From positions 25,899,267 through 25,963,266 of the forward strand of contig NC_058519.1 in NCBI RefSeq assembly GCF_904849725.1: a DNA stretch of 64,000 nucleotides, read 5' to 3'. The DNA comes from Hordeum vulgare subsp. vulgare (Eukaryota; Streptophyta; Magnoliopsida; Poales; Poaceae). Below are positions 34,701-48,099 of this stretch, in pieces. Below the pieces are notes generated by a model that saw only the letters and a list, made by a program, of their open reading frames with translations, made no database searches and had not been told where the DNA came from. The translations under genes and the position numbers were made by a program. Numbering within the stretch: position 1 is the first letter of the stretch; every line of letters starts with the position of its first letter.

Positions 34701-36961
34701 TATGCTACAGTGTTCTGTTTCCGTTCCCTGAATTTGTGTTAGGATGTGACTGTTGGACTAATCTTTTATACAGTGCATTTTTTTTGTCTAAAGGCTGTAA
34801 AGGGTAAATAGTTTCCAAGCTCTGGAATATAAACAAGCTAGATAATTTTCCTTCCATTTCCCATCTTAAATACAATGTTTTCTTGCATGTGTTTTGACCA
34901 CCTGTTATTCTTTGTGCTGTCATCAACTAGTCAGTCGTGTTGTACATTTGTGTCCACAAATCTTTTGCTTTATGTAATAATTTCTGAGATAAGTATTTTG
35001 CTTTGTTTCCTGAATTTGTGTTAGGATATGACTGTTGGACTAATCTTTTATATAGTGTTTTTTTTTCTGTAAAGGGTAAATAGTTTCCAAACTCTGGAAT
35101 ATAACAAGCTAGATAATTTTCCTTCTATTTCCCATCTTAAACACCATCCTTTCTTGCATGTTTTTTGACCACCCTCTCATTCCTTGTCCTATCATTCACT
35201 AGTTAGTCATGTTGTATAGTTATGTCCACAAAATCTTCTGCTTTATGCCATCATATGTGAGACAAGTATTTTGCTTTTTTTAACAAGTTCTGTGTAATGC
35301 TGAGATGTCAATAGTTGATGTATTATGATCGGACTTGCATTGTTGCATAATCATTGACGAATATAAGTCTCATATTACAAGTCTAAGTCATGCAGTACTT
35401 TTGTTGTTGTTAAAAAAGCTCTTTTGCCGGATAGCGAGAATTGTGGGAAATAGTATTTGTTGTCTACTGGGAAATAGGTGTATCTCTTTGCCGTCTTTTT
35501 TTGTGTGGCTTATAATCACTTTAGATCTCTGCAATGTATGTATAATGAGACATCATGGTAATTCAAATATTTAATGTATCTGTTAGTCTTATTGCTCTGC
35601 AAGTGGAGGTGTGCTCATTTTTTTTTCTTGTATAACAAAAAATAATTTGTTTTGCTGTTTATGCAAATATGTATACTAAAAAAAGATGAAAATTGTATAA
35701 GCCAGAAAATATGTATACTAAAAAAGTATGAAAATTGTATAAAAGCCAGAACATGTGTTGCCCTTTTGTATTTCTGAAAGTTTATACAATTGTAAAAAGC
35801 TGAACAGATGTTGGCCTTGTAATTACGAATTATTCTGTGTCGCTAAAATGGAACTCTACATTTGTGTATCTGCACACATTTACCTGCTTGTTGCATAGTC
35901 CTTGTCAAATTTAAATCTCATTGTAGTATATTACAGTCCAAGTGCTATATGAATGAATGTCTAATATTACTGTAAAAAATTGTCGTTAGAATGCCAGAAT
36001 CATGGCAGAAATTTATTTCCTGAATGGAAATAGGTGTGTTCTATGTGTGTTACTCCCTCCGTTCCTAAATATAGTTTTTTTTAGAGGTTTCACTAGAAGA
36101 CTACATATGGATGTATATAGACATACTCCTTTAGAGTGTCCATTCACTCATTTTGTTCCGTATGTAGTCCTCTAATGAAATCTCTTAAAAGGACTTATAC
36201 TCTCTCTGTCCCAAAATAAATGTCTTAACTTTAGTACAACTTTGTACTAAAGTTAGTATAAAGTTGAGACACTTATTTTAGGACGGAGGAATTATTTAGT
36301 AAGTGAGGGAGTACTTCCTAGTGGTCACCAGCTCAGTTTTATGCCAGCATCGCATTGTCTCAATTGGATTGACTTTTTGGCATTCTTCATTTCAACTGTT
36401 TAAATATGCAGACAAAGTCAATATATTATTTTTTCTTCAGAAATTTTATATAAAATTTCTCTACAAGTACAGTTGTGCTGAGAGGACTTCTCTATTTTTA
36501 ACACCAAAATTCTGCGCATTGAAAGTTGAAAATTGTGAAAAGCCGAAGGGATTTCCCCCTTCCAGCTCGCAATGCCCTTCTATATTTGTCCAGTGGACGT
36601 TTACTTACAGCTTTGTCTGCTCCACCAGGTCAGACATTGCTTGGAAGAACGCAAACTATGCTCAGATCTGGGAGTTCCTCCGGGACGAATACGAGCTAAC
36701 CCAAAGATTCGGAAACCTCGATTTCAAGTTGAAATTCGTTGAGGTAAGGGTCACGACCGGGTACGAAAACATGCGCATGGTTTACATCATCTGAAGACCT
36801 CTGACAGGGAGTCTGTGATTTTTTGGCTGCAGCACAACATCCGGTTCCTCCAGGAGATCCTCCAGAACAGGAAGTCGGATTTCCTCGAGTGGCTGATCAT
36901 CATCCTGATCAGCGTGGAGATCTTGATATCTGTGTATAACATTGTCCAGGAGCAGATGTAG
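31792..36961 (+). CDS. RRG: RETARDED ROOT GROWTH-like protein (DUF155/RMND1 family), mitochondrial
   Basis: Exons: 31792-32219, 32308-32419, 33418-33580, 34287-34435, 34505-34656, 36629-36743 and 36833-36961; all introns are GT-AG and the frame is open for 415 residues. Residues 1-75 are Arg/Ser/Pro-rich with almost no acidic residues, fitting a mitochondrial presequence. An acidic stretch follows, then the conserved DUF155 region (about 165-370, including ATNYVVLRYYDVKG, YMVVFQYGSIVLFN, ALDYYIRQVDGMV and DFKLKFVEHNIRFLQEILQN). A C-terminal hydrophobic helix lies at about 393-409. Arabidopsis RRG supports root-meristem cell division from mitochondria, and yeast and human relatives (RMD1/RMD8, RMND1) act in mitochondrial translation. 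A second ATG at codon 3 is also usable. The 1.97 kb intron 5 holds a tandem duplication and nested MITEs. Confidence 0.92.
34729..35283 (+). repeat. Tandem 282 bp duplication in RRG-like intron 5
   Basis: Copy 1 (34729-35010) and copy 2 (35011 to about 35283) align along their length, e.g. TGAATTTGTGTTAGGAT.TG, GGGTAAATAGTTTCCAA and GCTAGATAATTTTCCTTC. They carry scattered substitutions and small indels, so the duplication is old. It contains no splice-site change for the gene. Confidence 0.85.
35640..35765 (+). repeat. Small tandem duplication in intron 5
   Basis: ATATGTATACTAAAAAAG.ATG followed by AAAATTGTATAA.GCCAGAA occurs twice, at about 35667-35709 and 35709-35753. Confidence 0.7.
36053..36311. 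mobile_element. Stowaway MITE in RRG-like intron 5 (outer)
   Basis: Left end CTCCCTCCGTTCCTAAATAT and right end GTGAGGGAG, with TA at 36051-36052 and 36312-36313. It is of the same kind as the 31104-31263 element. It is split by a second MITE at 36200-36292; removing that insert and one TA restores a ~164 bp element. Confidence 0.85.
36200..36292. mobile_element. Stowaway MITE nested in the outer MITE (93 bp)
   Basis: Begins CTCTCTCTGTCCCAAAATAAA and ends GGACGGAGGAAT, with TA duplications at 36198-36199 and 36293-36294. The core can fold (TTAACTTTAGTACAAC with its near complement). It resembles the 30914-31006 element. Confidence 0.85.
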
Positions 36962-37054
36962 AGCGATAGCGAGATACCCAACACGGTTGTTGGTGAGAGC
37001 GAGCGAGAGAGATCGAGATCATCGGACGAACCACACTCTTTTGCCCGAGAGTTT

Positions 37055-37080
37055 CCCCCCCCCCCCCCCCCCCCCCCCCC
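37055..37080 (+). repeat. 26-base poly-C run in the 3' region of the RRG-like gene
   Basis: An uninterrupted run of 26 C, about 95 bp after the stop codon, probably in the 3' UTR. The length is likely to vary between plants or between sequencing reads. Confidence 0.9.
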
Positions 37081-37470
37081 GTAAAGAATGCTTAATTCGG
37101 ACCTCTGGTCACGTAGCTCGCTTTGTCCGGAGCTCGTCGTGTTGACGGTTGTTGTCTAGTTCAAGTGTGAAATGCGGATGGATCCGGGGATGTGATGTGA
37201 GATCCCTTTCTCCTCTAAAAAGTGTAAAATGCGGATGAGTGGGTGAGTGAGCGCGGCCGAGGTACTAACTGGGCGGCGTGTGACTGGCACGCGATGGCGA
37301 CGGGTCCTGCTTGCGTTAGTGGTCGAAAAGGTGGGCGTGTGAAGGTGTGATTGATTGGGTGATGTTGGCTTGGCGGGGCGATTGCAGGGCATAAGCCACG
37401 TTCACATTCTGACAACTACCGCAACTATTTATTATCATCGTCTTTTCAGTTGAGAACGAGCTTGGTGCTA
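37081..37470. other. Intergenic, no feature seen
   Basis: About 390 bp between the RRG-like 3' region and the next MITE. It contains no splice-supported ORF and no recognisable repeat. Confidence 0.5.
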
Positions 37471-37472
37471 TA

Positions 37473-37677
37473 CTCCCTCTTTAAAAAGGATGCACGTGTA
37501 TCTAGATCATTAATTTAACTTATATAAAAAATATTGTTTAATATAAAAATTATGTCATTAAAAATAGAAAATTTTAAGTTTCTAATGCTATATTTTTTGT
37601 TATATATGCATCTCATTAGTTGATCAAATTAACGACGTAGGTATATGTACCGGACTTGTAAACTGAGACCGACGGAG
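37473..37677. mobile_element. Stowaway-like MITE (about 205 bp)
   Basis: Left end CTCCCTCTTTAAAAAGGATG, right end GACCGACGGAG, flanked by TA (37471-37472 and 37678-37679). The ends match imperfectly but the interior carries long self-complementary AT-rich arms. Confidence 0.65.
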
Positions 37678-37954
37678 TATGGGAGTATTATTATCAATCT
37701 AATCTGCCGGGGAATCGTTGATTATACTAATATAAATTATTAACGTTATATTAGCACTAGTAAAGCATATCCATCAGCCATTTAGCCACTTGATTGATGA
37801 TCCGTTGATTAAGCCGGCCAGACGGTCAGTGGGGGCAGGCAGATGCATGCCGTGCCTCGCCGGCCGCCGGTCGTTGGTTCGTCGTCGTCCACTCCCTCCC
37901 CCTAGCAAAAATAGCGAGGCGCTCCGGCTGACTGACTGGCTGGCCCACCCACCG

Positions 37955-37961
37955 ACGTGGC
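37955..37961 (+). promoter_or_regulatory. ABRE-like ACGTGGC motif upstream of APX
   Basis: ACGTGGC is an abscisic-acid response element core, about 260 bp before the TATA box. A single copy is only suggestive. Confidence 0.3.
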
Positions 37962-38194
37962 CGTGGCAGAAAAATAGACTACCCCGGATCCGGCCCAATC
38001 CTGGCCCACCACTTGGCTCCCCTCACCGGCGGAATCTCCCGTGTTCACACCGCCAAATTACCCAAACGCCCCCCCTCCCCCGGCGACCTCCCAAGGGCAG
38101 AAACGTCACTCCCTGTACCCGATCATGCCCGTGCGACCCGTCCGCCCTCGTGGCCGCACGATCGCCGGATCCAGCGGCCCCGGTCGCCCTACCA

Positions 38195-38202
38195 GAAGCT
38201 TC
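38195..38202 (+). promoter_or_regulatory. Heat-shock-element-like GAAGCTTC in APX promoter
   Basis: GAAGCTTC is two inverted nGAAn units, the core of a heat-shock factor site. It lies 11 bp upstream of the TATA box. Cytosolic APX1 promoters of other plants are known to carry a heat-shock element near the TATA box. A third unit is not perfect here. Confidence 0.5.
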
Positions 38203-38212
38203 CGGCCCGGTG

Positions 38213-38220
38213 TATATAAG
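38213..38220 (+). promoter_or_regulatory. TATA box of APX gene
   Basis: TATATAAG, 116 bp upstream of the ATG, in a GC-rich proximal promoter. The expected transcription start is near 38245. Confidence 0.7.
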
Positions 38221-38335
38221 CGCGAGAGGGCCAGCGTCCTCCATCGTCCTCAGCCCGCTCCTGCCCGTCCGTCCCCACACACACGCACGCGTTTGACATT
38301 TCCTCCCCACCGCCGCCGGCGCCGCTGCTCCAGCC

Positions 38336-40920
<2,585 letters not shown>

Positions 40921-40939
40921 TTCAAGATCGGCGCCTGAG

Positions 40940-41000
40940 GGTCGGTAATGAAGAAGAAGATCATGAAGAAGAAGAAGATCATGAAGAAGAAGAGCAATAA
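40940..41000 (+). repeat. Purine-rich tandem repeat in APX 3' UTR
   Basis: Three copies of (GAAGAAGAAGATCAT)-type units follow the stop codon, at about 40949-40998. ORFs read on the minus strand are by-products. Confidence 0.7.
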
Positions 41001-41299
41001 GAATCTGTCGTCGGCCCAGTGGCCATGTCATGTGTTTGTCTGGATTTGGATTAGATCGGTCGGTCGATGGGGTGTTGCATTGTTTTGCTTTTGACGCCTC
41101 GTATCTTGTGATGGACCTGCTTGTAGTGTGAACCGCTAAGTGTTATGTAGTTCCTTTCCGGTTGTTTTTCCCTGTCGAGAACGAAATGAAATTTTTTTTG
41201 GTTCCCCCCATTTTTCCCCGGATGTCACCTCAGTGTTTGTTTTACCAGCCAGTTGTTTTGTGTTAGGCTGGAACTTCTCTCGCATTGTCGTCCCTGGAG

Positions 41300-41480
41300 C
41301 TTCATATTTAAAATTAAAGTACATCTAAAATTAAGATGCATCTAAAATTAAGATACATCTAGACCATACATATCTAGACCATTCATTTGTTCGATAAGTG
41401 TTTTTGAACACAGAAATAATACATTATACTCCCTCCGCTCGAGGATTATTATATACTTCCTTTGTAAAGATAAAGAAATA
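41300..41480. repeat. Short tandem repeat and truncated Stowaway-like end between APX and ADT
   Basis: AAAATTAAG(A/T).(A/G)CATCTA is repeated three times at about 41312-41362. At 41429 CTCCCTCCGCTCGAGG resembles a Stowaway end, but no matching right end is visible. The rest of the 856 bp spacer holds the ADT promoter; no clear TATA box was chosen. Confidence 0.45.
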
Positions 41481-41775
41481 TGAAAATGTTGAGATCACCA
41501 GCTGTTCAGAGGCAGCAGCTAGAGCGTACTCCAGCTAAAAATGCACTCATATTGAGTAGTATCAATTTTTGATCTTGCATTTATATGGAGCTATATATTT
41601 ATATACAAATAGGAACTAACGATTCGGAATCACCAACCAATAGGACAGGTGGGCTCTCCCTCCATTCCGCCCCTCGTTTACAAGTTAACTCAAGCACTCC
41701 CCCCGCCGCCGTCACCAACCTCCGCAACTCGGTCCACCAATCCACCAGTACCACACCCCGACCCGCACCACCACC

Positions 41776-44539
41776 ATGGCCGCCTCCTCCTCCTCCTCGC
41801 TCCGGATCCCAGCACCAACCCGCCACCCCGCCGCGGGGGCACGACCGCTCCGGCTGCCATTCCACTCCGTCTCCGTCCGCCCCCGCCGCTCCCCAGTCTC
41901 CGCCTCCGCCTCCCCGCAGCAGGCGCCGGGGCCGGGCGACGGCGACCGCGCCAACGGGCGCACCGGCGTGCCCGTGCAACTGCCCTTCTCCCGCGACGCC
42001 GCCATCGCGCTGCCTCGTAAGGCCGACCAGACACCTCTCGGGATAGTTTGTTCGTGTTTGTTTGGTGCTCGCTGCGCTTCTGCAGGTCATAATACGAGCG
42101 TGTGCTTGTTTTTCGAATGCAGGGCCGCTCACCAGCGCGGATCTGATGGGGGAGGCCAGCGGCGAGGGCCTCAAGGTCGCCTACCAGGTCTGCTTCTTCT
42201 TCTTCTTCTTCTTCTTCCTCCCCTTCTCTCTCTCTGTTCCGCAAAAACTTGTCACCATGACGAGTAATTCCGAGTTTCTGACCTTGACGCAACGCAACTC
42301 CGATCGATCCATCCATCTCAGGGGTGCCCGGGCGCCTACAGCGAGGCCGCCGCCAAGAAGGCCTACCCGAGCTGCGAGACCGTGCCCTGCGAGTACTTCG
42401 AGACCGCCTTCCAGGTACCACCCGCCTCCCTGGTCCTCATCATCATCACCGCTGCCTGTCTGCCTGCTTGCTTGCTCTCCATGGAACAATTTTAGGACAT
42501 GTCAGATGTCACCACATTGCAATGCTGAAACCGCCCTTTTTCTTTTCTTCAGTAACCCCCCAAAAAAACACGACACTCCTCAACAAAGATTACTACGTTA
42601 CAAAAGTGAAAAGTTCGGATTTGCTAGTTCTAGATGAGAATTAACAAAGTCTCATCTAATTCCTGCACTATTTCATCAACCAAACCAAACAAAACAAAAT
42701 CCCCACGTACAGTCCAACGGTGTAGGAGTTGGATGAGAAATAAACTAGGATTTGCAGCAGAAGGGGTTCCGGTGCCAAAGACAGCGAATAAAATTGCTAG
42801 AACAACTTTCCATCCCAAAGCTGGTAATCCAGATCAGAGTGATAAGTTAGGATGGCATGTAACGGATTTCATTATGGAAAGGGTCCTTTTTCTTTGTTTT
42901 TTGAAAACGAAATCTTCAAAGAAATGGATGACTGCCAGAGGGACATTCACCCCACAAAGTTTGCACCGGCGGATCGTTTGTACACTTCAAATTAGCATCA
43001 ATTATTGTAGGAATCAAATAACAGGGTTTTGCACGGTTTATATGAATGTCTTTTTGAACACCCCCAGTTGGTCAAGTCAGGCATTGACCGTCAGGTCATG
43101 ATGATCTTGTCTGTCTAACAGGCTGTTGAAAATTGGGTGGCTGATCGCGCCGTGTTGCCACTAGAGAACTCATTGGGTGGTAGCATACATCGCAACTATG
43201 ACCTCCTACTACGCCATCGGTTGCACATTGTTGGCGAGGTACGGCTCGCGGTTCGGCATTGCTTGCTGGCGAATCGTGGTGTCAAGATTGAGAACCTGCG
43301 GAGTGCCATGAGCCATCCCCAAGTAAGTATGATCTGCCCGATTGTTTCATGTATTCATTCTTGACCATGTGTGATTTACTTGATTAAATGCCTTTTTATT
43401 TCTCTTAACTGTTTTCTAGGCTCTTGCACAGTGTGAGCAAACACTGACAAAGCTAGGAATTGAACATAGAGAAGCTGTTGATGACACAGCCGGCGCAGCC
43501 AAGGTAGTATGTTGTTTGATGGCATTATTTGGTTCACAAAAGTGCTAGCAGTAGTTTTGAATATCAAGTTAATTCTGTTGTCACTAATCAAGGTAATATG
43601 TGCCTTTTAGCACATTGCAGAACAAAATCTCCAAGACACCGCTGCAGTTGCCAGTTCGTTGGCTGCTCAACTTTATGGACTGGATATTCTTGCAGAAAAT
43701 ATCCAGGTAGAGCTAGTTCATTCTAAACCTCTGCATGATCATCTTCACTTTTTATTCATGGAACAGTAACTCACCTCTTTATACAGGATGACGCGGATAA
43801 TGTGACCCGCTTTATGATGCTGGCTCGGGAACCCATTATTCCTCGCACTGATAAGCCATTCAAGGTATGTGTTGCAGGGAATCTTCCTGCAATTCCATCC
43901 TTTTTCCTGGTAAATGTTAATGAAATGTTGCTCTACCATCGTATGATCTCCAGACTAGCATAGTGTTCTCTCTGGAAGAAGGACCTGGACAGCTTTTCAA
44001 GGCGCTTGCAGTGTTTGCTCTGAGGAAAATTAACCTCACCAAGGTATCTTCAGCAACATCATGCTCTTAGTATTTCGTCAACACTCGCGCGTATTTGAAG
44101 CTGAGCTGATCAGTGCTGCATCCTTTTTGTATGGCCTGCAGATGGAAAGCCGTCCACACAAGAAAAGGCCTCTACGTGTGGCTGATGACAACTCCACGCC
44201 GCTCAAGTAAGAACAAACTTTTTCATTTGAGTTATGTTCAAGTGCTCAGTTCGAGCTGCACGGAAACTGTATTGTATGTATAATAACATTTCTCAAACTG
44301 TTGCGCCAGGCACTTCGACTACCTTTTCTACGTAGATTTCGAGGCGTCGATGGCTGATCCAAATGCACAAAATGCTCTCAGTAACTTAAAGGTGTGGTTT
44401 TATCAGTCGCTGGTCGGTATTGTCTGGTGGTTAAGCGAGCGGTGACTCAATTCGTATCTGTTTTTGTCTTTTGCAGCAAGAGTTTGCCACCTTCCTAAGA
44501 GTTCTTGGGAGCTATCCTACCGATGTTACCGAAGCATGA
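41776..44539 (+). CDS. ADT: Arogenate/prephenate dehydratase, plastid
   Basis: Exons: 41776-42016, 42123-42187, 42322-42414, 43122-43322, 43420-43503, 43611-43706, 43787-43864, 43954-44043, 44142-44206, 44310-44391 and 44477-44539; 385 residues. It converts arogenate (and in some members prephenate) in the last steps of phenylalanine synthesis in plastids. Residues 1-60 are Ser/Pro/Arg-rich, a typical transit peptide. The catalytic domain runs from about 97 (KVAYQG) to 275 and includes [17 protein letters not shown] and the catalytic TRF motif (267-269). The ACT regulatory domain (287-370) carries ESRP (318-321), which binds Phe for feedback control. The multi-intron structure fits the ADT1/ADT2-like subgroup; the other Arabidopsis ADTs lack introns. 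Whether it also uses prephenate needs comparison of the region that distinguishes dual-function enzymes. Confidence 0.95.
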
Positions 44540-44890
44540 ATGCCGGGCACCTGAGCAAACAACATCCTCCTTTCCCTTGGTCGTCGATATTTCGCTCTCG
44601 AAGAGAAGCATTTTTGTCACCGGTCTGTCACGATGAAGAGATCCACCTGGCAGTTTTTAGCTCCATGATTCAGTAAATCTTCCTGGGGGGCTACTCTGTT
44701 CTTTCCATGGGGACAGTAGTTCTCCAGATATTCTTTATTATCCTGTGAATGTGAGGGAGAACTCTCAACATATACATCTATTTTGCCTAAGAGTTCGCAA
44801 AATGACGAGCTTTTATTATTATAGGAGTGCTTGCTGGAGAACAGTGTTGGTCGGTTTGTGTGTCTTTTTCTAGAATACGATTGGTTTGTT
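44540..44890 (+). other. 3' region of ADT gene
   Basis: Presumed 3' UTR and downstream sequence, with no other gene seen. TTTATTATTATAGG near 44810 is the sort of AT-rich element that could serve 3'-end formation. Confidence 0.4.
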
Positions 44891-44894
44891 TGTC

Positions 44895-45490
44895 TTGAAT
44901 AGTGATGGTGATAGTTTAAAGTTTAAAGTCTCAACGCATTTAGCGTGATGTTTATGTTTGAGGTTGCTGTAATGCGTATGTTATTTGCAAAGTTGATTGG
45001 TGGGTGGGTTGGCTAACATATGCGGTCCTGACTGGGTTGTTGGCGCCGTGTACGACTGTGGTGATGCCATCCGATGGCTGGCCTTTTCACTATTGCCATG
45101 GTAGCATTCAGAAAATTATGAGAAGCTACTTTGAAACATAGATTGGCACAAGATGTACCTTCCATCTTGCAAAATTCCACTTATACATTCTATTCTGACC
45201 GAGAAACGAACGAAAAAGAGATAATCCAGCTACAGGTTCATATTCTACTGTGAGTTTTACTTTCAACTACTATTCATGGCTGAATTTCTCTTCTTCTGTT
45301 TCATGCTATGACTTCACCTACTTTATTTTGTCAAATCACGATTTCAAATACTGATCATGTGATTATCTGTCTTGATAGTGACAATGATAGTTTGAACTCA
45401 AGCATTGTGTGTGATGTTATGATTGAGGCTGCAATAATGTGTGCATTGTTTGCATCGTCGGTTGGTGAGGCTGCGTTGGCTAACATGTGG
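44895..45490 (+). repeat. Two diverged copies of a ~130 bp sequence downstream of ADT
   Basis: 44895-45025 and 45372-45490 share the order TGTCTTGA.TAGTGA, GATAGTTT, TGTGATGTT, GAGG(T/C)TGC, GGTTGGCTAACAT-like ending. Divergence is high. Neither copy holds a gene; the 76-codon ORF at 45308 is not supported. Confidence 0.55.
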
Positions 45491-45540
45491 TATTCCTGTA
45501 GAGACAATGCCAAAGCAAAAATATTGAGGGCATTCTAGTT

Positions 45541-46195
45541 TGCTCGTCTCCGTGCACACAAATTCTTGACTGCTCGATCAGCATGATCGAACTCTCTTTG
45601 ATAATATGCATATGTAGTGTTGGGAACTTTCTATTCCCCACGTAGGTCGATAGATACCGATGAAACTCGCGCCCGTAAGCGTGGCTACGCATATTTGGAC
45701 CGGCCCAACTACAAATTTCATGAAAAATCATCAAAAAATAAAAAACGCGGAGACCTTTTGGTTTAAATTACATCACTTTTTACAAAATATGTCTAGCTGA
45801 TTAAAAAAACCATTTTGAACGAATGAAAAAATAATCAAAGAAAAAACAACAACAGAGAAGCTCGTAGGTAACACTCTCTATGCTTATTTAGCCCGGCCCA
45901 ATTTAGAGGTTACGCGGGGAATGGTGCGCGTTTGTCGCGTCCTCCGCTTTACGTGTTGATCACCAAACACACACCCTCAGGATAGCTCGCTCATATATGG
46001 GCTGATCCATATACGCGACTTCTCATGTGCCCTTCTCCCCCTTGTTTTGGGAAGGTTCATGTATGGGCTGAACATTTTTTTTTCAGTTTTCATAGTCATT
46101 TTTTACTTTAAAATTTGAAACATATTTTAAATTCAGGAATATGTTTTATTGTTGATTTTTAAAAATAAATTGGGAACAATATTTGAAATTATAGA
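45541..46195. other. Unassigned repeat-like sequence
   Basis: Contains CGCGCCCGTAAGCGTGGC near 45670 and an AT-rich stretch, with no ORF. It has the look of Triticeae intergenic repeat sequence, but I cannot name a family or find ends. The right side abuts the truncated Copia gag. Confidence 0.35.
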
Positions 46196-48022
46196 ACAAT
46201 GTATGAGTTCTAATGGTGCCAAGTGTCTCTCCTCTGCAGCCTTGTGAGGCTTGCGAGGTTGCTTTGCTTGCACACACGAATGACACTTAGAACCTTTGGC
46301 TAAAGTGAAAGTTGGGATTAAATTCAGTTTTGCTAGCCGCGACATAACACCGAAACTTATGTGACAAAGACGTGAATGCCAAACTTCAGATTCATTAACA
46401 CTCGAATGAATATTGTTCACGACTTTATTACAAAAATCTGCAAGAGAAAGGCGGAACAGACCTCCGCACTCATAACCTTTTCCAAAGAAAAGTCCATATT
46501 TCGTAACTACTACTTTATTAGACTCGAATACCAACTTAAACCCTTCTCTACACAGAAGGGAGCCACTAACGAGGTTCTTCTTGATGGCGGGGACATGCTG
46601 CACGTTCTTGAGCTGCACGATCCTTCCCGAAGTAAACTTCAGATCGACCGTGCCAACACGAAGAACAGAAGCACTCGCGCCATTCCCCATCAATACGGAC
46701 CCGCGACCGGTGGCCTGACAAGAAGAGAACAATGATAAGTCAGCACACACATGAATATTTGCACCCGTGTCCACCCACCAATCGGTGGACTGACAAACTG
46801 TAAATACAGTAAGTAAATTACCGTACCCAGATGCACCACTTTCATTGTTGCCCACAATCATATTGGTAGACTTGGAGTCCTGCGCCGGCTTCTTGTACTT
46901 GTTTGGGCACTTGTTTGCCCAATGTTCCTCTGAACCACAAGTATAGCAGCCATCTCCCTTCTTATTCTTCTTGAAGGGCTTCTTTCCCTTCTTCTTGAAG
47001 TTGGTATTCTGTTGGACAGAATTCTTTCCCTTGGGCTTGTGGGAATTGAGGTTCCTCTGATGTACCATATTGGTAGCAGAAGAGCTTTCCACCGCTTTTC
47101 CATTGGAGTCCTTTGCTCTCGAGTTCTTCTCAACACTCAGATGGCCGATGATGTCCTCTACTGAGAACTCACGCCTCTGATGTTTCAGAGTGGTAGCAAA
47201 GTTTCTCTAGGAATTAGGGAGCTTAGCAATTATACAGCCCGCGACAAACTTGCCCGACAAATTGCACTTAAGAACCTCAAGTTCTTTAGCTATGCATATT
47301 ATCTCATGAGCCTGTTCCAATACAGAACGGTTGTCAACCATCTTGTAATCGTGGAACTGCTCCATAACATACATCTCACTCCCAGCATCGGTGGCCCCGA
47401 ATTTAGGTTCGAGCGCCTCCCACAAGTCCTTGGCAACATGCATATGTAAATATGCATCAACCAGCTTATCTCTGATCACGCTAATGACTGCTCCAAGGAA
47501 TAGGACGGTGGCCTCCTTAAACATCTTCTCCTGTTCAGGAGTGATAGTTTCCGTAGGAGTGACACCGGCTACCCAGAACACGTTCATAGCCGTGAGCCAT
47601 AAGGTGGTTCTCGTTTGCCAACGCTTGAAAAAGGTACCGGTAAACTTATCCGGTTTCAGTGCAGCAGCAAAACCATTACTCGAAAAATTCCTACACAAAT
47701 TAGGTTTTTGGATTGTTGAGTAAATAGGCAATTTTCCGAGTAGATTGATCCATGAAATAATTACTAACATGGCATTTACTAGGTTCATGACATACTGATC
47801 ACGGAGTATACTAGCAAGTACTACGCATATAGCAGAAACATCTACGCATATAGGCAATACTACTAGTGCAGACAGAAGCAGGAGAGACATAAACATATCA
47901 TACCCCCCGATCGGCCAATTGGCCGTAGCAGCAGCGGTGGCGGCGGCAGCATCCTCTGCCGCCTTCTTCTCGGCTTCGACCTTCTCGCGGACGAGACGGT
48001 CAGCTTCGCTTGGTGAAGACAT
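46196..48022 (-). pseudogene. Copia gag-protease-GAG_pre-integrase remnant
   Basis: The start ATG is at 48020-48022. The frame runs through an Ala-rich N-terminus, a gag (UBN2-like) region (ALKPDKFTGTFFKRWQ, AKDLWEALEPKFG), an in-frame TAG at 47207-47209, then continues in the same frame. It passes a CCHC zinc knuckle (CYTCGSEEHWANKC), the protease active site DTGANIHVCAD and a GAG_pre-integrase domain (WHSRLCHISFGVMSRLAKL, HSCVQAKQPRKP), and breaks off near 46197 where the integrase core should begin. A probable 213 bp intron (47691-47903, GT...AG on the minus strand) lies in the 5' part; it is a multiple of three with no stop. The ORF is not functional because of the stop and truncation. 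Confidence 0.88.
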
Positions 48023-48099
48023 GGCGATGACGAGGGCGATGCGGACGTAGACGAAGCAGACGGACGGAGGCGAGCAGTCGCGTGATCGCTCCCCAAAAA

